NCBI GenBank assembly: GCA_965279295.1
Contig: CBDIHQ010000017.1
Reading direction: 5' to 3' (one strand)
DNA: 64,000 nt
Source of the DNA: Aquabacter sp965279295
GTDB taxonomy: Bacteria; Pseudomonadota; Alphaproteobacteria; Rhizobiales; Xanthobacteraceae
The stretch's first letter is position 1, and each line of letters opens with the position of its first letter. The position numbers and the translations under genes are program-made. Under the pieces are notes generated by a model. The model was not told where the DNA came from. It searched no databases and saw only the letters and a list, made by a program, of their open reading frames with translations. Of the stretch, positions 58,416-64,000 are shown piece by piece.

Positions 58416-59558
58416 ATGTTCGACCTGACCGAAGACCAGAAGGCCATCCGCGAGATGGCCCAGAACTTCGCCCGCGAGGAGATCGCGCCCTATGCCTTGG
58501 AATGGGACGAGGCGCAGCATTTCCCCGTCCCCACGCTGAAGGCCGCCGCCGCCTTGGGCATGGCCGGCATCTATGTGCGCGAGGATGTCGGCGGCTCCGG
58601 CCTCTCGCGCCTCGACGCCACATTGATCTTCGAGGCGCTCGCCACCGGCTGCCCCGCGACCTCGGCCTATCTCTCCATCCACAATATGTGCGCCTGGATG
58701 ATCGACCGCTTCGGCAGCGAGGCGCAGCGCCACCACTGGCTGGGCAAGCTCTGCATCATGGATCTGGTGGCGGCCTATTGCCTGACCGAGCCGGGCTCCG
58801 GCTCGGACGCCGCCGCGCTCAAGACCCGCGCGGTGCGGGATGGCGAATATTACGTTCTGGACGGCCAGAAGCAGTTCATCTCCGGCGCCGGTGCCGCAGA
58901 CCTCTACGTTGTCATGGCCCGCACCGGCGGGGAGGGACCCGGCGGGGTCTCGGCCATATTGGTGGAGGCGGGCACGCCCGGCCTCTCGTTCGGCGCCAAT
59001 GAGCGCAAGATGGGCTGGAAGGTGCAGCCCACCCGCGCCGTGATCTTCGAGACTTGCCGCGTGCCGGTGGCCAACCGCTTAGGTGCCGAGGGCGAGGGCT
59101 TCAAATTCGCCATGGCCGGCCTTGACGGCGGGCGCCTCAACATCGCCGCCTGCTCGCTCGGCGGGGCGCAGGCGGCGTTCGACAAGGCGCTGGCCTACAT
59201 GCGTGAGCGCAAGGCATTCGGGAAGACGCTGGACGCCTTCCAGGCGTTGCAATTCCGCCTCGCCGACATGGAGACCGACCTTGAGGTCGCCCGCACCTTC
59301 CTGTGGCGCGCCGCCGCCGCGCTCGACAGCGCCGATCCCCACGCCACACGGCTGTGCGCCATGGCGAAGCGGGTGGTGACGGACAGCGGCTTCGAGGTGG
59401 CGAACCAGGCGCTTCAGATGTTCGGCGGCTATGGCTATCTCGCCGATTACGGGGTGGAGAAGATCGTGCGCGACCTGCGGGTCCACCAGATCCTGGAAGG
59501 CACCAACGAGATTATGCGCGTCATCATCTCCCGCACTTTGGTGGCGCGCGGCAACTGA
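58416..59558 (+). CDS. Acyl-CoA dehydrogenase, probably isobutyryl-CoA dehydrogenase
   Basis: FAD-dependent dehydrogenase of 380 residues. Family motifs are AYCLTEPGSGSDAAAL near residue 120, QKQFISGAGAADLYVV, and the C-terminal QMFGGYGYLADYGVEKI followed by HQILEGTNEIMRVI with the catalytic Glu near 366. Placed between mmsA and mmsB it most likely oxidises isobutyryl-CoA to methacrylyl-CoA. The 181-base gap before it (58235-58415) has no recognised feature. Other branched acyl-CoA substrates are possible. Confidence 0.9.
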   Translation: MFDLTEDQKAIREMAQNFAREEIAPYALEWDEAQHFPVPTLKAAAALGMAGIYVREDVGGSGLSRLDATLIFEALATGCPATSAYLSIHNMCAWMIDRFGSEAQRHHWLGKLCIMDLVAAYCLTEPGSGSDAAALKTRAVRDGEYYVLDGQKQFISGAGAADLYVVMARTGGEGPGGVSAILVEAGTPGLSFGANERKMGWKVQPTRAVIFETCRVPVANRLGAEGEGFKFAMAGLDGGRLNIAACSLGGAQAAFDKALAYMRERKAFGKTLDAFQALQFRLADMETDLEVARTFLWRAAAALDSADPHATRLCAMAKRVVTDSGFEVANQALQMFGGYGYLADYGVEKIVRDLRVHQILEGTNEIMRVIISRTLVARGN

Positions 59559-59588
59559 CGGTTTCTCAATAAAAACAGGGAGGCGTTC

Positions 59589-60473
59589 ATGGCCAAGGTC
59601 GGCTTCATCGGGCTCGGGAACATGGGCGCGCCCATGGCGGCCAATCTCGTCAAGGCGGGGCACGACGTGTCGGCCTTCGACCTGTCCCCCGCAGCCGTGG
59701 ACGGCGCCAGGGCGCGCGGCCTCACCGTGAGCGCGAGCGCCGCCGAGGCGGTGGCGGATGTGGAGGTGGTCGTCACCATGCTGCCGAGCGGCAAGCATGT
59801 GCTCGGCGCCGCTGAGGGCCTGTTCGCAGCGGCGAAGCCCGGCACCTTGTTCATCGACAGTTCCACCATCGACGTCGGCTCGGCCCGCGCCTTCCACGAG
59901 GCCGGCGCCAAGGCCGGCCATGCCACCCTCGACGCGCCGGTTTCCGGCGGGGTGGGCGGCGCGGAGGCGGCGACCCTGACCTTCATGGCGGGCGGGGCGG
60001 ATGCGGCCTTCGCCGCCGCCGAGCCTTTGCTCCAGGCCATGGGCAAGAAGATCGTCCATTGCGGCGCCGACGGGGCAGGGCAGGCGGCGAAGATCTGCAA
60101 CAACATGATCCTCGGCGTCTCCATGATCGCGGTGGGCGAGGCCTTCGTGCTGGCGGAGAAGCTCGGCCTCTCCCATCAGGCGCTCTATGATGTCGCCTCC
60201 ACCTCGTCCGGCCAGTGCTGGTCGCTCACCACCTATTGCCCGGTGCCCGGCCCGGTGCCCGCAAGCCCGGCCAATCGTGACTACAAGCCGGGCTTCGCCA
60301 CCGCGCTGATGCTGAAGGACCTCAAGCTCTCCCAGGAAGCCGCCACCCAGGCGGGCGCCGCCACCGCGCTCGGCGCCGCCGCCACCGCCCTCTATGCGGC
60401 GTTTGACGAAGCCGGCAATGCGGGCAAGGATTTCTCCGGCATCATCGAATGGGTGCGCACGCGGGAGGTGTGA
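59589..60473 (+). CDS. mmsB: 3-hydroxyisobutyrate dehydrogenase
   Basis: NAD-dependent beta-hydroxyacid dehydrogenase of 294 residues. The cofactor loop is FIGLGNMGAPMAANLVKAGH (residues 5-24), the substrate motif is DAPVSGGVGGAEAATLTFM (near 118-136), and the catalytic Lys lies in GQAAKICNNMILG near 165-175. It oxidises 3-hydroxyisobutyrate to methylmalonate semialdehyde, the substrate of MmsA. GGGAGG precedes ATG 59589. It is convergent with alr, 7 bases away. Confidence 0.94.
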   Translation: MAKVGFIGLGNMGAPMAANLVKAGHDVSAFDLSPAAVDGARARGLTVSASAAEAVADVEVVVTMLPSGKHVLGAAEGLFAAAKPGTLFIDSSTIDVGSARAFHEAGAKAGHATLDAPVSGGVGGAEAATLTFMAGGADAAFAAAEPLLQAMGKKIVHCGADGAGQAAKICNNMILGVSMIAVGEAFVLAEKLGLSHQALYDVASTSSGQCWSLTTYCPVPGPVPASPANRDYKPGFATALMLKDLKLSQEAATQAGAATALGAAATALYAAFDEAGNAGKDFSGIIEWVRTREV

Positions 60474-60480
60474 GGGAAAC

Positions 60481-61587
60481 TCAGTCCCCCAGATAAACCC
60501 TGCGATAGCGCAGCCCCAGGGAGGTCAGGACCTCGTAGCCGATGGTGCCGCCGTGGGCGGCCAGTTCGTCCACGCTGATGCCGTCGCCCAGCACCACCGC
60601 CATGTCGCCGCGCTGCACCGCGCCCTCCGGCAGGTCGGTCACATCCACCGCCGTCAGGTCCATGGAGACGCGCCCGACCAGCGGGCAGCGCCGGCCGGCG
60701 AGGATCACGTCGGCGCCGGGGCGCCCGTCGGCCGATCCGAAGGCGCGCAGGAACCCGTCGGCATAGCCGAAGGAGAGAATGGCGATGCGGCTGTCGCGCG
60801 CCAGACGCTGGGCCGCGCCATAGCCCACCCCGTCCCCCGGCACGCCGGAGCGCACCTGGATCACCGGCACCTCGAGGCGCACCACCGGCCTCAGCGCCGG
60901 CGCGCCGGCGACGCAGACCCCGCCGTAAAGCGCGATGCCCGGACGGGCGAGATCGAAATGCAGGTCGTTCGGCCCGAGGCACCCGGCGGAATTGGCGAGC
61001 GAGGCGGGAACGCGCGGAAAAGCCGCCGCGACTTGCGCGAAACGCTGCCGCTGAAGCCCGGTCAGCGGGTGGTCCGGCGTGTCGGCGCAGGCGAGATGGG
61101 TCATGATCAGCGACGGCGTGAAGCCCGCGCCGCGTGCCGCCAGCGCGAACGCCTCGTCCAGCGACAGGCCGAGGCGGTTCATGCCGGTGTCCACATGGAT
61201 CGCGGCGGCAAAGTCTTCGCCGCGCGATGCGCACAGGCGCGCCCACTCCTCCACCTCCGCCGGACTGCCCAGCACCGGCCGCAGCCGGTGCGCGAGGAAA
61301 GCATCGCCGGTTCCGGGCAGTACGCCGCCCAGCACATAGATGGTGGCGTCGGGGAGCACGTCGCGCAGCGCGATCGCCTCTTCCAGCAGAGCCACGAAGA
61401 AGGTGCGCGCCCCAGCGTCCCACAAGGCGGGCGCGGCGCGGGCGATGCCGAGCCCATAGGCGTCGGCCTTCACCACGGCGGCGCAGTGCGCGGGGGCGAC
61501 GCGGGCCGCAAGGTCACGCCAATTGGCGGCGAGGGCGGCGAGATCGATGGTCAGGACGGCGCGGGTGCCGGAAAGGGGCTGGCTCAT
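60481..61587 (-). CDS. alr: Alanine racemase
   Basis: PLP-dependent racemase of 368 residues that makes D-alanine for peptidoglycan. The PLP Lys is K40 in VVKADAYGLG, and the second catalytic residue is the Tyr in VGYGAAQRLA near residue 250. The start ATG 61587 overlaps the dnaB stop (ATGA at 61584-61587), so a longer frame upstream is excluded as coding for this protein. The dnaB-alr order is common in alphaproteobacteria. Confidence 0.93.
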   Translation of the reverse strand: MSQPLSGTRAVLTIDLAALAANWRDLAARVAPAHCAAVVKADAYGLGIARAAPALWDAGARTFFVALLEEAIALRDVLPDATIYVLGGVLPGTGDAFLAHRLRPVLGSPAEVEEWARLCASRGEDFAAAIHVDTGMNRLGLSLDEAFALAARGAGFTPSLIMTHLACADTPDHPLTGLQRQRFAQVAAAFPRVPASLANSAGCLGPNDLHFDLARPGIALYGGVCVAGAPALRPVVRLEVPVIQVRSGVPGDGVGYGAAQRLARDSRIAILSFGYADGFLRAFGSADGRPGADVILAGRRCPLVGRVSMDLTAVDVTDLPEGAVQRGDMAVVLGDGISVDELAAHGGTIGYEVLTSLGLRYRRVYLGD

Positions 61588-63071
61588 CTTTGTTCCGGGA
61601 AGCGGTCCTTGTCGGCGAGGTTGGAGAAGCGCGTGAAGTTCGCCTCGAACTGTACCTTCACCGTGCCGGTCGGGCCATGGCGCTGCTTGCCGACGATGAT
61701 TTCCGCCGTGCCCTCGCACGCCTTCATGTCGGCCTCCCACTTGAACCATTCCTCGGTGCCGGGCTTCGGCTCTTTGCTTTTAAGATAATATTCCTCGCGG
61801 AACACGAACATCACCACGTCCGCGTCCTGCTCGATGGAGCCGGATTCACGCAGATCCGAGAGCTGGGGGCGCTTGTCGTCGCGGCTTTCCACCTGACGCG
61901 ACAATTGCGAGAGCGCCATGACAGGCACCTTCAATTCCTTCGCCAGCGCCTTGAGGCCGGTGGTGATCTCGGTGATTTCCTGTACGCGCCCCTGGGACGC
62001 GGTCTTGGAGGAGCCGGTGAGCAGTTGCAGATAGTCCACCACCATGAAATCGAGCCCGCGCTGGCGCTTCAGGCGGCGGGCGCGGGCGGTGAGCTGGGCG
62101 ATCGAGATGCCGCCGGTGTCGTCGATATAGAGCGGCACCACCTGCATGGTCTGGGCGGCGGCGGCGAGCTTGGAGAAATCGCTCTCGGTGATGTCGCCGC
62201 GCCGCACCTTGTAGGAGGGGATTTCGGTCTGCTCGGACAGGATACGGGTGGCCAGTTGCTCGGACGACATTTCCAGCGAGAAGAAGCCGACGATGCCGCC
62301 GTTCAGCGCCTCGGTCGAGCCGTCCGGCTTGGTCTCGCCGCGGTAGCTCGCCGCGATATGATAGGCGATGTTGGTGGCAAGCGAGGTCTTCCCCATGGCC
62401 GGGCGGCCGGCGAGGATGATCAAATCGGAATTCTGGAGACCGCCCATCTGGTGGTCGAGATCGTCCAGGCCCGAGGCAATGCCGGAGAGGTGGCCCTCGC
62501 GCTGGAACGCGTTGGAGGCCATGTCCACGGCCTGCCGCAGCGCCTCGCCGAAGCGCTGGAAGCCGCCGTCGTAGCGCCCGCTTTCGGCGATGGCGTAGAG
62601 GCGCTTTTCCGCTTCCTCGATCTGCTCCTGGGGGCTGGCCTCCACCGGCGCGTCATAGGCGTCGGTGACGATCTCCTCGCCGATGCGGATCAGTTCGCGC
62701 CGCACCGAGAGGTCGTAGATTGCCCGGCCGTAATCCTCGGCATTGATGATGGTGGTGGCTTCCGCCGCCAGCCGCGCGAGATAGCGCGGGCCGGACAGGC
62801 CGGCGATGTCGAGATCGGCCGGCAAAAACGTCTTGAGCGTGACCGGGGTCGCGACCTTGCCGGCGCGCACCAGGGCGCTGGACAGTTCATAGATGCGGGC
62901 GTGCACCGGCTCGAAGAAATGCTCGGGCTTCAGGAAGTCCGAGACCCGGTAGAACGCCTCGTTGTTGACCATGATGGCGCCGAGCAGCGCCTGCTCGGCC
63001 TCCACATTGTGCGGAGCCTGGCGATAGGAGGGGTCCATCTGCCCCTGGTGGGCGGGAAGGTCGAGCATCAT
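61584..63071 (-). CDS. dnaB: Replicative DNA helicase DnaB
   Basis: Hexameric helicase of about 495 residues. The N-terminal domain starts YRQAPHNVEAEQALLGAIMVNN; the RecA-like C-terminal half has Walker A GRPAMGKTSLATNIAYH, Walker B-like DFMVVDYLQLL, and SDLRESGSIEQDADVVMF. The longest frame reaches 63272, but family length and AGAGG just upstream favour ATG 63071 or the next ATG, 63068. Its stop overlaps alr. The 232-base divergent gap to the ABC ATPase gene contains no recognised gene. Confidence 0.95.
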   Translation of the reverse strand: MMLDLPAHQGQMDPSYRQAPHNVEAEQALLGAIMVNNEAFYRVSDFLKPEHFFEPVHARIYELSSALVRAGKVATPVTLKTFLPADLDIAGLSGPRYLARLAAEATTIINAEDYGRAIYDLSVRRELIRIGEEIVTDAYDAPVEASPQEQIEEAEKRLYAIAESGRYDGGFQRFGEALRQAVDMASNAFQREGHLSGIASGLDDLDHQMGGLQNSDLIILAGRPAMGKTSLATNIAYHIAASYRGETKPDGSTEALNGGIVGFFSLEMSSEQLATRILSEQTEIPSYKVRRGDITESDFSKLAAAAQTMQVVPLYIDDTGGISIAQLTARARRLKRQRGLDFMVVDYLQLLTGSSKTASQGRVQEITEITTGLKALAKELKVPVMALSQLSRQVESRDDKRPQLSDLRESGSIEQDADVVMFVFREEYYLKSKEPKPGTEEWFKWEADMKACEGTAEIIVGKQRHGPTGTVKVQFEANFTRFSNLADKDRFPEQR

Positions 63072-63303
63072 GCGCCTCTGCTGGGCCGTCACCTTTACCA
63101 GACGCGGCCCCTCGCCCGAACCGATTCGACGCTCCGGGCCGTGGACCAAAGAATCACGGGGAAAAGATAACCGCTCCCTACTCTCCGCGCCCGATCGATG
63201 GAATCGCGCAAGGACGAGTCGCAGCGCAAGGCAGAGGACGCGCAACGCAGACCTGCAAAAGCCGCCGCGCAATCGTCGCTGGTATGGGCTATATCAAGCC
63301 GCC

Positions 63304-64000
63304 ATGCAGCCGATCCTCCGCATCCAGAATCTCTCGAAGACCTATGAGGGCGGGTTCACCGCCCTGAACAATGTGAGCCTCGACCTCATCGAGGGCGAGA
63401 TTTTCGCGCTGCTCGGCCCGAACGGGGCGGGCAAGACGACGCTCATTTCCATCGTCTGCGGCCTCGTGAACCCCAGCGCGGGCAAGATCGCGGTGGGCGG
63501 GCACGACATCATCACGGACTATCGCGCCGCTCGCGCGCTGATCGGCCTGGTGCCGCAGGAATTGAAGACCGACGCGTTCGAGAGCGTGTGGGCCACCGTG
63601 AGCTTCTCGCGCGGCCTGTTCGGCAAGAAGCGCAACGACGCCTATATCGAGAAGGTGCTGCGCGACCTCTCCTTGTGGGACAAGAAGGACGCCAAGATCA
63701 TGACCCTCTCCGGGGGCATGAAGCGGCGGGTGCTGATCGCCAAAGCCCTCTCCCACGAGCCGCGCGTTCTGTTCCTGGACGAACCCACCGCCGGCGTCGA
63801 CGTGGAACTGCGCCGCGACATGTGGCGCCTGGTGCGGGCGCTTAGCGATGACGGCGTCACCATCATCCTCACCACCCATTATCTGGAAGAGGCGGAGGAG
63901 ATGGCGGACCGCATCGGCGTGATCCGCAAGGGCGAATTGATCCTGGTGGAGCAGAAGACCGCCCTGATGCACAAGTTCGGCCAGAAGCGCCTCACGCTCC
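63304..64000 (+). CDS. ABC-2 type exporter ATP-binding protein (YadG-like), cut by window end
   Basis: The frame from ATG 63304 runs open to the window edge (232 codons). It has Walker A LLGPNGAGKTTLISIVCGL, Q-loop LIGLVPQELK, signature LSGGMKRRVLIAKALSH, Walker B VLFLDEPTAGVDVELRRDMW and the switch His in TTHYLEEAEEMADR. These are the features of YadG-type ATPases that pair with an ABC-2 permease for export, expected just beyond the window. The transported substrate is unknown. The C-terminus is missing only because of the window limit. Confidence 0.88.
   Translation, partial: MQPILRIQNLSKTYEGGFTALNNVSLDLIEGEIFALLGPNGAGKTTLISIVCGLVNPSAGKIAVGGHDIITDYRAARALIGLVPQELKTDAFESVWATVSFSRGLFGKKRNDAYIEKVLRDLSLWDKKDAKIMTLSGGMKRRVLIAKALSHEPRVLFLDEPTAGVDVELRRDMWRLVRALSDDGVTIILTTHYLEEAEEMADRIGVIRKGELILVEQKTALMHKFGQKRLTL

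Noticed and set aside
61134..63170. Long plus-strand open frame (678 codons) opposite alr and dnaB
   Set aside because: Antisense shadow spanning two well-identified genes. It has no recognisable motif.
1..64000. tRNA or rRNA genes
   Set aside because: I checked the intergenic gaps by eye for cloverleaf-type features and the T-loop GGTTCGAATCC pattern and found none; a covariance-model scan would be decisive.
1..64000. CRISPR array, insertion sequence or prophage
   Set aside because: No regularly spaced direct repeats, transposase, integrase or phage structural gene was seen. The tandem 14-bp repeats at 18954-18995 have no spacers.

Overview
The window reads as a chromosomal segment of a high-GC alphaproteobacterium. 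Markers are the leuS-lptE-holA and dnaB-alr gene orders, an mmsA / acyl-CoA dehydrogenase / mmsB valine cassette, many Liv-type ABC transporters, and GC-rich palindromic dispersed repeats of the kind common in Hyphomicrobiales. A Xanthobacteraceae-like host (Xanthobacter, Azorhizobium, Ancylobacter, Starkeya) is my inference, not proven. I see no rRNA, tRNA, CRISPR array, insertion sequence or phage gene.

Region 1 (1-3714): the first codons of a minus-strand gene, a TRAP solute-binding protein without its membrane partners, a cluster of palindromic repeats, a UDP-glucuronate epimerase and a TetR regulator. Region 2 (3715-23675) is the standout accessory region. A plus-strand operon (beta-keto acid cleavage enzyme, LivK-H-M-G-F, cyclase-family hydrolase, SDR) converges on a minus-strand operon (ThDP enzyme, cupin, second LivK, LivH, a LivM-LivG-LivF triple fusion, aldehyde dehydrogenase, SDR). 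It is flanked by the TetR gene with a perfect palindromic operator on one side, and by a KstD-like flavoprotein plus an IclR regulator on the other. The two likely IclR-controlled control regions share the dyad TCTCA-N5-TGAG. Together this looks like an uncharacterised uptake and catabolic system for a carbonyl, carboxylic or cyclic compound; the substrate cannot be read from sequence.

Region 3 (23691-30183): a Ser/Thr-type phosphatase, an outer-membrane beta-barrel protein, an AT-rich 570-bp gap, two glycosyltransferase-like genes and an O-antigen ligase/polymerase-like protein (surface polysaccharide). Region 4 (30227-35103): KDPG aldolase, then a zinc-uptake operon (small His-rich membrane protein, znuC, znuB, znuA, CobW-family GTPase) behind a candidate Zur-type palindrome.

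Region 5 (35302-64000) is mostly core genome: a membrane protein and NhaD antiporter, leuS-lptE-holA, ampG, an orphan LuxR-type response regulator, yjbQ, hydrolases, holC, dapE, an MscS-family channel, a CAP-domain lipoprotein, an acyl-CoA synthetase behind a possible RNA switch, a queuosine-precursor transporter, rpmB with a clear sigma70 promoter, the LysR-controlled valine cassette, alr, dnaB, and an ABC-2 type exporter ATPase cut by the window end.

Starts were moved inward from the longest reading frame wherever a Shine-Dalgarno sequence, signal peptide or family length supported it; these choices are stated per gene.
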